In this document: positions 47,246-59,800 of the stretch, in pieces
Numbering within the stretch: the first letter of the stretch is position 1
Layout of the letters: each line of letters starts with the position of its first letter
The notes under the pieces: model-generated
Told to the model about the DNA's origin: nothing
Seen by the model: the letters and a program-made list of their open reading frames with translations, nothing else
Database searches by the model: none
From: Luscinia megarhynchos
Lineage: Eukaryota > Chordata > Aves > Passeriformes > Turdidae
Direction: 5' to 3'
Assembly: GCA_034336665.1 (NCBI GenBank)
Contig: JAPFBE010000077.1
Span: 1 to 64,000, forward strand
DNA: 64,000 nucleotides
Made by a program: the position numbers and the translations under genes

Positions 47246-48780
47246 GCGATGAAGAACTGAAGACAGAGATTTAGGACGTTCAGAACTAACGAGAGACCTG
47301 AAAGGCCCTAACACGACCCTAGCAGAGACTGAAGAAATTCTGAGTGCGACCCCTAGGAGTTCCTTAATCTGGAGATTGAAGGAGAACCAGGAAGCGAACC
47401 GAACACAAGCGTTTAGGGCACGGCAACCCGCGTCGGCGTCTCTGAGTTTGAGGACACGGGAGACAATTTTTATGATTTCAATGGCGTTACAGTTCTCGGC
47501 GTATTGCTGATCTGTTCTGGTTCGAGAACACCGGAACAGGATTTTAAATTTTTGGGTTGCTGTGGTGCCTGATTTTCTGTTTTGGCGGGTTGCTTTGAGT
47601 TCATCGTATCGATGCATCGGATGCCTTTCGTTAGATTCGAGGTCAGTCGGAATCCGAATTTGAGTTTTGAGTTTTGAGGTTTGAGTTTAATTTCGTCAGT
47701 TTCTGAACCTACCAGTTCAAAGCGTTGCCCCATCGGTGCCTGAACTGAAATTTAATTCGAGAGTGCGGGAATTTCCAGGATTTCAAGTTTCGAGAGACAG
47801 GAATTTGGTTACGGTGGCGGACCACGCAGGTTTATCGACTGCATCGATGTATCAGTTATGGTCGGATCGGAGTCAGAGGTGCCGGGGTTTTCAGGGGATT
47901 TTGAGAGATTTGGGGACGGTGGTCGCTGGTCACCAATTCAGGTTGGGGTTCAAATCAGCATGCATCGGTACATCGGTGATATATTCTGGGAAATTGAATT
48001 TCAGAATTTGAGTTTGAGTTTGTGAACCTGCGAATTACCAGTTCAGCGGGCCGGGGTTCTGCATCAGTACATCGGTACAAGGATTCTTCGGAAATTGAAT
48101 TGCTTTTTGCGGTTTTTGGGATTGGTTTATTAATTTGATTTTAGCGTTATCTGAAATTTTGTTGTTACGTGCAACGACGTTTACAGTTGGTTGCCGGGTT
48201 TGTGGTTGTTCCCTGCAATTTTGTAACTTGTCGAACTCGTCTGAAATCAAATTTCAGGACTTCAACGATTTTTGAATTTTGAGGGATTTGGATTTTAATT
48301 TTGGGGAGTTTTTGTGGATATTACAGATTTTAGCGAGAATTCCAGAATTTTGAGTTGGGAATCAACACCAGGGGTTTTAGGGTTGCGTTCTCGCAATCCA
48401 GGTTATGAGATTTCAGAATTTTCGAGAATTTGAGGAACAGGAATTTCCGGTTTGAGGATTTGAAATTTTAAAAGACCAAAAGTCATTTTGCAACAGTTAC
48501 ATCAGACGTCTGGCCCGATCAGCTCACGAATCGATATCCTTTGAATTTCAGGAATTACAGGGGCCACCGAAGTGAACTTTTTGAAACCTGAAATTACCTG
48601 AGTTCGGACAATTTCTTTTCGGTTTTAAAACTTCCCAAAAGGACACAAAAGGGTGCAGGTTGGGAGGAAGACCCGAATTTTTCGTTGCTGTTGAGTATTT
48701 TGAGGGCCACAGAGTGGAATTTAAAATTTTGAACTTCCGTGTTGAGTTTTTACAGGATTTTGAATGGTTTGTTAATTTGG
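47246..48780 (+). other. Fold region: degraded mirror of the exon A array
   Basis: Direct tandem organisation is lost here, but short islands of exon A on the plus strand show what it is. Base composition is more even than in the neighbours (for example 47,250-47,480), as if the satellite had been scrambled by errors. No intact gene is supported, although a minus-strand frame of 156 codons spans 47,147-47,617. Confidence 0.6.
47599..48522 (+). pseudogene. Degraded inverted copies of exon A
   Basis: Recognisable plus-strand copies are at about 47,599-47,648 (GTTCATCG, GATGCATCGGATGCC, GGTCAGTCGG), 47,829-47,870 (GCATCGATGTATCAG), 47,945-47,990 (GCATGCATCGGTACATCGG) and 48,045-48,095 (CTGCATCAGTACATCGG). 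A probable fifth is at 48,486-48,522. Each differs from FIERCIQYIEATG coding sequence by several small indels; none keeps an open frame. Confidence 0.7.
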
Positions 48781-49005
48781 GTTTTAAAGGAAATTTGAGG
48801 ATTTTACAGACTCCACGGTTCGATTAGTGTCCTAGAATTTTCCTTATTCTTTTAATTCTATTACCCATGTTTGTTGAATTTAAATTACGGGGAAAATGAT
48901 CTAATTTCCCCTAACTTCATCAAGCCTAATTCCCATACATTCAAAAAGGTGTTTCCCCGTTAAAATCTCTTTGATTCTAAGAAAGAATGAAGAAATTTAA
49001 TTCAG

Positions 49006-49072
49006 GACACGGGGACTGGCTGAGACGACAGTCGGGCTTATTAATGGAGGTCTGCTCGACAATCTATTAAAA
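49006..49072 (+). pseudogene. Degraded inverted copy of exon B
   Basis: Between the mirrored unique intron (ending near 48,990) and the mirrored 22-bp array lies sequence with GACTGGCTGAGACGACAGTC and AATGGAGGTCTGC. It aligns loosely with exon B (AATGGAGAGTCTGC) in the expected position. Homology is weak enough that position carries most of the argument. Confidence 0.5.
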
Positions 49073-49299
49073 ATCCCAGGGAAACCCAGCCAAAATCAAA
49101 ATCCTGAAACTAACAAGAACTCCCATTTTACCTAAAGTCCTGTTTCAACCTAAATCTGATTACAATCCCATTTCTAAAAATTCGGTTTTTACCCTAAAAT
49201 TCGATTGCCGCCATTAAAGAGTCTTTATTCATTTTTACCCCAAAAGTCCCTGGTTTTCTTAAATCCGGCCACTCAGGTCGTTTTCTTCGTTACCCCAAA

Positions 49300-50770
49300 A
49301 TTCCTGGTTTTTGCAAATAAAATTCTGAATTTTTCCAACAAATCCTGATTTTTTACCCCAAAATTCCACGCTTCAGGATTCTGATTTTTACCCCAAAATT
49401 CTCAATCCCCAAATTCCAGTTTTTTACTCCAAGTCGATTTTCACCCAAAAATTCCCATTTCCCAAATTCGATTGCAAAATTCCATTTTCCTCCACGCCCC
49501 AAAATACTGATTTTCTACAAAGTCCTGATTGTCCCAATTCTGTTTTTACTCGAAATCGGTTTTACCCAAAAATCTATTGCTCAGGAGATTCCGCCGGTTC
49601 CCCCATTTTACTCAAAATTCCTCGGGTTTTACGCAAACTTCCGAATTTTATTCCCAAATCCTGATTTTTTACCTAAAATTCTGGTTTTTACCCCAAAATT
49701 CTGATTTTTGTCCCAATTCCTGATTTTTTTCTCCAAATCCTGATTTTTTGCTTCGAATTCCTGATTTTCACCCCCAAATTTTTTGTCCCTGTTCACTCCC
49801 AAATCGTTTTTTACCCAAAATTCTTGTTTTTTACCCTGAAGTTCCTAATTTTTTATCCCAGATTCCTGATTTTTATTTCCGATCTTGTTTCTTTACCCCA
49901 AAATTCTGGTTTTTTTACCCCAAAATTCCAATTTTTTTACTCCAAATCCTGATTTTTGTCCCAAAATTCCTGATTTTAAGCCAAAATTTCTATTTTTCTC
50001 GATTCTGATTTTTGCTCAAAATTCCTCATTTTTACCCCAAAATTCCGACTTTTTTCAAATCTGACTTTTTACTGAAATTCTGTTTAAAATTCCTGATTTT
50101 TTTTTGCTCGAAATTCCTATTTTTTTTTGTCCCAATTCACCATTTTTTACTCCTGATTTTTTTACCCCAAAATTCGTTTTTTTTACCCTAAAATTCCAAT
50201 TTTTTTTACTCAAATCCTGATTTTTTACCCCAAGAACATTTTTTACTCCAGAATTCCTGATTTTTTTTACCCCAAAATTCCTGGTCTTTTCCCCAAAATT
50301 CCAATTTTTTACTCCAAATCCTGATTTTTTGCAGTACCACGTTTTTGCCCAAAATTCCCATTTTTTTGCTTGGGTACTGATTTTTACCCTAAATTCCCAT
50401 TTTTTACCTAAAATTCCTAATATTTTTGTCCCAATTCGTTTTTTTTGCTCCAAATCTGATTTTAAATTGCCTAATTTTGTTCCAAATTTCTGATTATTAC
50501 TCCAAAATTCACTCGTTTTCAGAACTTCCCATTTTATACCTCAAATCTGATTTTTTACCCCAAAATTCTAATTTTTTTTACTCCAAGAATTCTGATTTTT
50601 ACCCCAAAATTCCTGATTTTTTTAGAAATCTGGGATTTTTTTGCCTCAAATCTGATTTTTTACCCCAAATTTCCTGATTTTTAGGGAATTCCTGATGTTT
50701 TTCAAATTCAAGATTTTCCCCAAAATTCCTGATTTTTTACCCCAAAATTCCTAGTTCTTTGTCCCAATTT
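49300..50770. repeat. Mirror of the 22-bp B-C intron minisatellite
   Basis: The plus strand reads TTTTTACCCCAAAATTCCTG repeatedly, the reverse complement of the array at 41.9-43.97 kb. The interval is about 1.47 kb against 2.08 kb in the left arm and is less regular before 49,900. Confidence 0.88.
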
Positions 50771-50774
50771 TTAA

Positions 50775-51955
50775 TGGGAATTCCTGATTTTTCCTGGTTC
50801 CCTGGGATTTTACCCTTAAAATTCACGCGATTTGTGGACTAAAATTCCAAATTTCAGGAGCTGAATTCCTCCCAAAATTCTCATTTTTTCCGTAGATTTC
50901 TCCCATTCCCAAAAGGAAATTTCTCACCCCCAATCCCAAATTCCCTGAATTTTTTCCTGGGTTTTGGGTTTTAATTCCCCGGAGTCAAAATTCAGGGGAG
51001 TACAGGGGTTTTAATTCCAATTTTGAAATTCAGGATTTTTGGCGTAAAATTCAGATTCCAGTGAAATTCCCCAATTCCCATTTTTTCTTTAATTTTCCAT
51101 GGAATTTCTCCCAATCGAGGGAAATTTCTCACCCCAATTCCCCAGAATTCCCTGGATTTTTCCTGGGATCTTTATTAATTCCAATTTTAAGGGTTTAAAA
51201 TTCCAGAATCTCCCATAAAAATCCCATAATTTTCCCCAACTTTCACAGCATTTCCCATTCCCAGGAGTTTTCCCCAAAATTCCTGATTTCTGATTTCCTC
51301 CCCAGACCAAACAGACACCAGCGAAGAAAGGTTGGGGCTGGAATTCCCCAAAATTCCAGTTTTCACCCCAATTTTTCATGGAATTTCTCCCAATCCCAAG
51401 GAAATTTCTCCACCCCAGTGCTTTAGTTTTTTTCCTGGAATTTTGGGCTTTAATTCCAATTTTGGGGTTAAAATTCGATTTCAGGCCTGGAATCTCCCAA
51501 AATTCCCATTTTTTTCCTGATTTTTCCATGGAATTCCCCAATCCCAGAAATTTCTCACCCCAATCCCCAGAATTCCTTGGATTTTTTTTCCTGGGATTTT
51601 GGGGCTTCAGTCAATTCTTTGGGATTAAATTCAGGATTTTGGGGTTAAAATTCCAATTTACAGGACTCAGAATCTCCCACAAAATTCCCATTTTTCACCC
51701 CAATTTTCCTGCCACAATTCCCCATTCCCAAGGGGATTTTCCCCAAAATTCTATGAATTTTTCCTGTGGGGGTTTAATTCCAATTTTGGGCTTTAATTCC
51801 AATTTTTGAGTTCAATTTAGGATTTCAGGGCGAGATCTCCCGCAAAAATCCCGATTTTTCCCCGATTTTTTCCCCAATTTTCCCCAACTTTCCCACTGTA
51901 TTTCCCCCATTCCCAAGGGGATTTTCCCCAAAATTCCTGATTTTTCCTGATTCCG
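50775..51955. repeat. Mirror of the B-C intron repeat of about 185 bp
   Basis: Plus-strand units contain AATTTTCCATGGAATTTCTCC, GGAAATTTCTCACCCC and GGCTTTAATTCCAATTTT, reverse complements of units at 40.6-41.9 kb, in mirrored order and nearly the same total length. Confidence 0.87.
51305..51335 (+). pseudogene. Mirror of the truncated exon C copy, degraded
   Basis: CCTCCCCAGACCAAACAGAC followed by AAGAAAGGTTGGGGCTGG aligns with the truncated exon C copy at 41,263-41,295, including the acceptor CCCCAG and the break into GGGCTGG. Several bases are lost or changed. Confidence 0.75.
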
Positions 51956-51964
51956 CACCGCCAG

Positions 51965-52080
51965 ACGGGCTGGACCTGGCAGAAGAAGGATTTTCGCCGT
52001 CAGCTGCCGTGGCGGCCATGAAGTTTTCGAGACTGCGAGACGCTGGTGCCGTGCTGTTCAGCTGGAGCTGGTGGAGGCCC
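51965..52080 (+). pseudogene. Degraded inverted copy of exon C
   Basis: From GACGGGCTGGACCTGGCAG through GCCATGAAGTTTT to GAGCTGGTGGAGGCCC the sequence follows exon C closely. It is 116 rather than 132 bases, with many small deletions, so neither the GAP core nor the FFSELPEPL motif can be read in one frame. Acceptor-like CCAG precedes it. Confidence 0.88.
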
Positions 52081-52084
52081 GGTG

Positions 52085-55000
52085 ATTCCCCGGCCCAAAT
52101 TCCCAAATTCCCGAAGATTCCGGCATTTAGGTTTCTCCAGAAATCCCCTTTTTTTCTCCAAAATTGCCCATTTTGACCCAAAGGTTATTTTCCCAAAATT
52201 CCCATTTTTCACCGTTTTTTTTTCCTCTCAAAAATTCCCATTTCTGACCCAAAAATCCCCCATTTTTGCGTAGATTTTAAATTCTAACTTTATTCCCAGC
52301 ATTTGGTGCCAGAAATCCTTTTTTCTCCAAAAATCATTTTGACCAGGTAAAATTCCCATTTTTCTACTTTCCTCCCAAAATTCATTTCACATTTAAAATT
52401 CCCATTTTTGGCTTTAAAATTCAAATTCCCCGATTCCCAGAGCCAAATCCAGTTTCCCCAATAAATCCTTTTTTTCCATTTTTCCTCCCAAAATTCCATT
52501 TCTGACCAAAAACTCCCACATTTTGTTTTACTTCGTTATGTGATAAAAAATCCGATTTTTTTTTCATTTCTATTCGCGGTTTCCACTCCAAATTCCCATT
52601 TTCCTCAAAATTCCCATTTTCCTCCAATAATCCCATTTTTTCCTCCATTTTTCCACCCCAAAATTCCATTTCTGAGACAAAATTCCCATTTCACTAATTT
52701 CCCAAAGATTCCCATTTCCCCCAAAAGTCCCATTTTCACCCCCAAAATTCCCATTTTTCCCAAAAATCCCCAAAATTCCCATTTTTTCCCCAAATTTTTT
52801 TTCTCCCCAAATTTCCCAAAATTTTTCATTTCTCACCCCAATTTTCCCCTGGAAAATCCCATTTCTGACCCACAAAAATTCCCATTTTCACTAAAATTCC
52901 ATTTTTCCCAAAACTTTTCGATTCCCATTTTCTCCCCAGATTTTCTGTTTTCTCCCCAAATTTCCCAAGGTGCTTTTTCTCACCCCCAAATTTTCCCCCT
53001 GCCCGTTCTGACCCCAAAATTCCATTTTTCATTCCTGACCTAAAATTTTCATTTTCGCCCCAAAATTTTCATTTCTACAGTTAAAATTCCCATTTTCTGT
53101 TTTTTACCCTTCTCATTTCTCCCCAAAGAATCCCATTTTGCAAAATCCCATTTTATACCCAAAAATTTCCATATACTGAGGCCAAAAAATTCCCATTTTC
53201 CCCAGAGTTTTTCCCCTCAAAAATTCCCATTTTTTCCCAAAAAGTTGTTTTCACCCCAAAATTCCCATTTTCGTTAGTTCCATTTTTCCTCTTCCGTTTT
53301 GGTCCATTTTTCCCCCCAAAGATTCATTTTTCACTAAAATTCCCATTTTCCCCAAAAAAATCTTCATCCCATTTTCCCCAAATTTCCCCAAATTCCCCAA
53401 AGATTTCTCACAAATTTTTCCCTGTCCCGTTTCTGACCCCAAAATTCCCCATTTTCCCATTTTCTGACCCCAAAAGATTTTTAATTTCTTTAAATTTCAT
53501 TTCTGAACCCAAATTCCATTTCCCATTTTTCCCCAAAGTCTCATTCTCCCCAAAATCCCCATTTTTACCAAAATCCCCATTTCTCCCCCAAAGTCTGAGC
53601 CCAAAATTCCCATTTTCCAAGTTTTCCCCTCAAAATTCCCATTTTTCTAAAATTGTTTTTAAAATTTTAGACCAAAATTCTTCCCATTTTCCTGTTTCCC
53701 CAAAAAATTCCCATTTGAAATCATTTTCCTTTTCCCCCAAAAAGTATCCCCTAAAATTCCCATTTTTCCTCAAAATTTTCTCCTTTAATTTCCCAAAATT
53801 TTCATTTCTCATAAGAATTTCCCCAATTTTTCTCTGACTGAAATTCCTCATTTTTTTTTCCCGAAAGTTCCATTTTCCCCAAAAATTCCCATTTTTTCCC
53901 AAATCCCCCAAATTCCCATTTCACGACCCCAGGATTTCCCAGGTTTTTCAAATTTCACATTTACCAAATTCCCATTTTTTCCCATTCTGACCCCAAATTT
54001 TTGACACCCCAAAATTCCCATTTCTGGACCGAGAAAATTCCCATTTCCTATTTTTCCCCAAAATTCTCCCCAAAAAATTCCTTTTTTTTTTTACCCAAAA
54101 TTCCCATTTCTCCCCCAAAATTTTCACTTCAAGTTCCATTTTTCCCCAAATTTTCATTCTTCTCTCCCAAAATTCAGAGAATTTTTCTTTTCTCAAAGCC
54201 CCAAATTTTTCCCCTGAAAAATCCAATTTCTGACTAAAGGGTATTTTGCTCCAAAAATTCCACGTTTTTCCTGTAAAATTCCCATTTTTCACCCAAAATC
54301 CCCTTTTTCCACACCAGATTCCCATTTTTCCCAAAAAAATCCCCAAAATTCCAATTTTTCCCCAATTTTCATTTTTTCTCCCCAAATTTCCCCAAAATTT
54401 TCATTTCTCTTAAATTTTCCCAGATTTTCACCCCAATTCCATTTTTTCCTAAGAAAATCCCCATTTTCACCCCAAAATTCCCATTTTCACCCCAAAATTC
54501 CCATTTTTTTTCCCCAAAATATCCCCAAAATCCATTTTTTTCCTCAAATTTCATTCCCAAAATCTTGTTTTGCTAAACTCCCCATTCCCGAGATCAATGC
54601 CGAGACGGCTTTCTTCTTGGCTCCGGGCGATGTAATTTCAGTTCTGACCCCAAAAATTCCCATGTTTCATCCCAAAATTTTTCTTTTTTCACCCCAAAGA
54701 TTCCCATTTCTGAACCAAATTCCCATTTTCCCCATTTTTCACCCCAAAAATTCATTTCTCCCCCAAAATCCCCATTTTCACCCCAAAATCCCCATTTCTC
54801 CGAAAATTTCCATTTCTGGTAAAATTCCCATTTTTCCCAAGTTTTCCCCACCAAAAATTCCCTTTTTTTTTCCCAGAAAGATGGCTTTCCCCAAAAGATT
54901 TGTTCTGAACCCAAAATTCCCCAATTTCCCCAAGGATTCATTTCTCCTCAGGAAATCCCATTTTCACCCCAAAAATCCCCAATTTTTTCACCCAAAAATT

Positions 55001-55255
55001 CCCATTTTTTTTCCCCAAAAATTCCCCAAAATTCCCATTTCTGAACACAAAATTCCCATTTTTTTTTTCCCCCAAATTTTCGTTTTTACTTTAAAATTTC
55101 CCAAAATTTTCATTTCTCACCCCAAATTTTCCCAATTTTTCTCCTTAATAAAATTCTCATTTTTTCCCTGAAAATTCCCATTTTTCCACTACTTAAAATC
55201 CAATTTTTCACCAAAAATCCCCATTTTTCCCCAAATTTCCCATTTTTCAAAATTT
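52085..55255. repeat. Mirror of the 21-bp C-D intron minisatellite
   Basis: The plus strand repeats ATTTTTCACCCCAAAATTCCC, the reverse complement of the array at 36.8-40.4 kb. The beginning even mirrors the CCCAAATTCCCGAAGATTCC edge next to exon C. The interval is about 0.5 kb shorter than its partner. Confidence 0.9.
54591..54633 (+). pseudogene. Mirror of the truncated exon D copy, degraded
   Basis: CCCGAGATCAATGCCGAGAC, then GGCTCCGGGCGATGT, aligns with the exon D fragment at 37,510-37,566 and ends, like it, in CAGTTCTGACCCC. Around a quarter of the bases are missing or altered. No counterpart of the complete exon D is readable near 55,255-55,290, where it should lie. Confidence 0.78.
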
Positions 55256-57730
55256 ATTTTTTTTCCCTCAAGAGTTTTCCGATTTACCGGCGCAATTTTG
55301 AGATTCTTTTACGCAATTTTATTGGATTTTTACCAAGTTTTTGCCAATTTTTTGCCAATTTTCTTTATTTTACTTTAAAATTTCAGAAGAATTTTTAGGG
55401 ATTTTGGAATTTTTTGGAGATTTTTGGCGATTTTTGATGATTTTTGGTGATTTTTTGGTGATTTTTGCAATTTTTCTACAATTTTTTGCCAATTTTCTTT
55501 ATTTTACTTTAAATTCAGAATTTTAGGGATTTTGAATTTTTTTAGCGATTTTTGAGGGAATCCCTTTTAAAAACATTTTTGGCCTTTTGAATTTTCTTTG
55601 ATATTCAGCAGAACTTTAAGGATTTTGGAGAACTTTGGGATCTTTGCAAATCCTTGAGAACTTTTGGGAATCCTACAACCCCTTGGACAATTTTTCGATC
55701 TTTGTCTTTAATGTCAGAAGAACCTTTTGTGAGCCTATCTTGGAGAACTTTGGGATCTTTGAGATTTTTATTCCCTTGGGATTTTTGCAAAACCTTTGAA
55801 TCCTCTTTGACCCCTTAGAGATTTTAAGAACTTTTGAACTTTGGGTGATTTTGGGATTTTAAGTGATTTTGACGCTTTGCTGGAATCCCTCAGAACAACT
55901 TTGGGACCTTTGGAGGATTTGGGGAACTTTTTTTGACTTTGCAATTTAAAAAATTTTACAATTAAAAATTTTAGAATTTTGGGAGGATTTTCAGGATCTT
56001 TGGGAGATCTTTGGGCATAAATTTAACTTTGAAGATGTTTTATGATTTTTGGCACTTTACAAAATTTTGAATCCTTCTGTCACTTTTAGAAGAATTGTGA
56101 CTTTTGAGGAATCCTTGTAGACGTTTCACAACTCTTTTAGATCTTTGGGGAACTCTTGACACCTTTGGCACCTAAAAATCCTTCTTCATAGCCTATGAGA
56201 ATCCCTTGGCAAGAATCTAAATAACCTTTAGGATCTTTTACACAAATTTGGGGATCTTTGAACTCCTTTGGCACCTTGGTGAATCCCTCACAAGCCTTGT
56301 TTTGGATTCCTTGATGAACTTTAAACATTTTGTGATTCGGCACCTTTGTGATTCTTTGAGGAGACTTTTGAACTTTTCTTTAATCTTGGGGAGAATCCTT
56401 TTAGGACATTTCCTGTGGGAGAATCTTTGGGGACTCTGTGAACTCCTTTAGGGTCATCTTTTCAACCTTTTTGCACCTTGGGAAACCTTTTGTGGAAATC
56501 CCTTTGAACCTTTTTGGGCACCTCTTTTGAATCCTTTTACTAATTCTCAGGAGAATCCCTCTCATGGAACCTTTTGTGAGAATCCCTTTGGGGATCTTCG
56601 CAACCTTTGAGATCTTTTGGGAGCTCTTTTAAGTGATCTTTGGGGAATCCTTTGGCACTTTTGCTCTTTTTAGCTAATCTCCTAAACTCTTTTCTCTACT
56701 CTCAGGAGAACTTTTTGGAGAATCCTTTGGGAACCTTTTGAACCTTTTGTGAATCCCTTTTGAGTTTACACTTTTAGTAACCCTCTGAATCCCTTTAGCA
56801 CCTTTGGGGAATCCTTTTGAAATCTCCTGGGGAACTCCAGTGTGGTTTTTTGAAATCTCTGTGAATCCTTGGGGGAAACTTGAGGAATCCTTTTGGGATT
56901 CTTTGGGGCCGCTTTGTAGGAATCCCTTTTGGGGACCTTTGGCTCATTTTTCTAAATCCCTTTAGGAATTTTGGGGAATAATCTGGGGAAATTTCTTGGA
57001 CAGTTTTGGTCAACCTTGGATGCCATTTCTTGGGACCCCTCTTGGGAATCTTTGTGAATCCTTTTGGGAACATTTTGGACACCTCTGCACCTCTATCATT
57101 TTCTGCAGAATCCCTTAGGATCTTTTAACATCTCTGGGCACCTTGGGGCATTTTTGAGAATCCCTTTGAGGAACTCTTTGGGAACAATTTGGGGAACATT
57201 TCGGCACCAGCACCTTTGTAAGCTACTTTTGGGAACATTTTCGTGAATCCCTTTGAGGAAATTTTTGCAACCTCAAGAACTTTTGGGAACATTTTGGGAA
57301 TTTTGGACACCTTGCAAAATCTCCAAATAGCCTTTTGTGAACTTTTTGGGAATTTTGACCATCTTTGGACAACTCTCGCACCTTTGGGACATCTTTGTGA
57401 ACTTTTAGGATCTTTTAATTCATTATCTTTGGGCAATTTTACCATTTTGGGAATCCCTTTGAGGAACATCTTTGGGGAAACTTTTGGGGTCACTTTGTGT
57501 TGACCTTTGGAGGAATCTGGGAACATTTTAGGACAATCTTGGCAATTTCCAGCATGGGGAATCCTTTTGAGGAATATTTTGGGCAGTTTCTCAAAACAAA
57601 TTTTGGGGTTGTTTTTGGGAATTTTTGCGATTTTTTGGGGAAGTTTTGGGGAAATTTGGCACCTTTGGGGCATTTTTGGGCTGATTTTGAAAATTTGAGG
57701 CGATTTTTGGCCAAATTTTGGGGGTTTTTG
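55256..57730. repeat. Contracted, scrambled mirror of the A/T-rich D-E intron satellite
   Basis: The first 350 bases (TTTTTGCCAATTTTCTTTAT, TTTCAGAAGAATTTTTAGGG) match the reverse complement of the 35-36.6 kb satellite well. After about 55,600 it degenerates to loosely related GGGGAATCCTTTT, GAACTTTTGG and TTTGCACC motifs. It recovers to good mirror sequence at about 57,590-57,730. It is 2.5 kb against 6.8 kb in the left arm. Frames here, including part of a 559-codon minus-strand frame running into the next array, have no recognisable product. Confidence 0.8.
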
Positions 57731-57734
57731 CATG

Positions 57735-59800
57735 TGCTGATCCCCTGAGTGACCCCTGAGTGACCCTGAATGACCCTGGAGTGACCCTGAGCGACCATTG
57801 AGTGACCCTGAGGACCCCTTGGAGGGTCCTGAGTGACCCTGGAATGACCCTGAGTGACCCTGAGTGACCACTGGACTCTTCTTGAGGACCAATGAGTGAC
57901 CCCTGAGTGACCCTTCTGAGGGACCCCTGAGGACCTCTGAGTGACCCAGTGACCCCTGAGGACCATTGGCCGAGTGACCCCTGAGGACCAATGAGTGACT
58001 CCCTTGAGGACCATTGAGTGACTGAGTGACCCAGGACCCCTGAGTGACCATTGAGTGACCCCTGAGTGACCAGTGGGTGACCCTGAGTGACCTCAATGAG
58101 TGACCAATGAGTGACTGAGTGACCACTGACCCTGAGGACCCCCTGAGTGACCTGGAGTGACCTTGTGTGACCCCTGAGTGACCACTGACCACTGAGTGTC
58201 CTGAGTGACCCCTGAGGGACCATTGTAGGACCAGTGAGTGACCCCTGAGTGACCATTGAGGGCCGCTTGGAGGACTGCTGAGTACCTGAGTGACCATTGA
58301 GGACTTGAGTGACCCCGCTGAGTGTCCCTGAGTGACCCCTGAGTGACCCCCGAGTGCTGAGTGACCCTGAGTGACCACTGAGTGGATCATTGAGTGACCA
58401 TTGAGTGACCCCTGAGTGAGCTCAGCTGAGTGGCTGAGTGACCACTGAGTGACCATTGAGTGACCACCAGAGTGACCTCTTGAGTGACCACACATGATCC
58501 TGAGTGACTGAGTGACACATGAGTGACTCACACTGAGGACTGACTGAGTGACTTGAGTGACCATTGAGTGACTGGAGTGATCCTTGAGTGACCATTGAGT
58601 GACCACACCACTGAGTGATCCCGGAGGACCGTGAGTGACCCCCTGAGTGACTAAGTGACCTGAGGACCCCTGAGTGACCATTGAGGACCTTTGAGTGACG
58701 CTTGTGTGGCGAGTGACCATCTGAGTAGACCATTGAGTGACCGCTGAGCCACTGCGTGTCCTGAGGGACCCTGGAGGACCAGTGAGTGACCACCGAGTGA
58801 CCACTGAGTGACCACTCTAGACCATTGGACGTGAGGACCCCTGAGTGACCATTGAGTGACTCTGACATTGAGTGACCATTGGAGTGACCACCGACATTGA
58901 GTGATCCTTCTGAGTGATCCAGCGGACCACTCGAGTGACCAGTGAGTGACCGCTGAGTGACCACTGAGGACCCCTGAGTCACCCCCTGAGTGACCCTGAG
59001 TGACCCCTGAGGGTACACTGCGACTGACCAGTGAGTGACTCACTGAGTGACCCCTGAGTGACCATTGGAGGCCCCACTGAGTGACCCCTGTGTGAGCACT
59101 GAGCGACCCTGGAGTGACCCTGGAGTGACCCCTGAGTGACACGAGTGACCCGCAGTGATCCTGAGTGGACTCCTGAGGGACCACTGAGGATTCCTGAGGA
59201 CTCCACTGAGTGCCCCTGAGTGACCATTGAGTGACCCCTGGAGTGACCTCTCTGAGGGACCTTCTGGAGGACCACTGAGTGACCGGAGTTACCTCTGGAG
59301 TGACCATTGAGTGACCACTGAGCGACACTGAGGGGACTGAGTGGCTGGAGGGACCCTTGTGTGACCCCTGAGTGACCACTGAGCACTGAGTGACCGCTGA
59401 GTGACCTCTGAGCGACCGCTGAGTGACCGTGAGTGACCCCTGGAGTGACCAATGAGGTTGACTGGAGTGACCCCCTGAGGACCATATGAGTGACGCCTGG
59501 GTGACCCCTGAGTGACCATTGAGTGACCATTGAGTGACCCCTGAGTGACCTGAGGAGACCCGTGAGTGAGCATTGAGGTGACCGTGAGGTCCCTGCGACC
59601 CCTGAGTGACCATTGACCCTGAGTGACCATTGAGGACTTGAGGACCACTGTAGGTAGACCCCTGAGTGGCTGCGTGACCACTGAGTGACCCTGAGTGACC
59701 CCTGAGTGACTAGTGAGTGACCCCTGAGTGACCCCTGAGTGACCACTGACCCCCTCAGTGACCCCTGTGTGACCCGAGTGACCCCTGAGTGACCCCTAAA
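57735..59800. repeat. Mirror of the 11-bp GGTCACTCAGG minisatellite
   Basis: The plus strand repeats CCTGAGTGACC with CATTGAGTGACC variants, the reverse complement of 27.8-29.8 kb. Length is almost equal to the partner array, with frequent one-base gains and losses. Confidence 0.92.

Noticed and set aside
47147..47617. Minus-strand frame of 156 codons with non-repetitive composition
   Set aside because: It lies across the fold region where exon A copies change orientation, contains degraded exon A sequence, and the peptide matches no family I know.
57125..58804. Minus-strand open frame of about 560 codons
   Set aside because: It is the mirror-arm version of the same 11-bp array plus degraded satellite; the peptide is the same repeat and there is no independent coding evidence.
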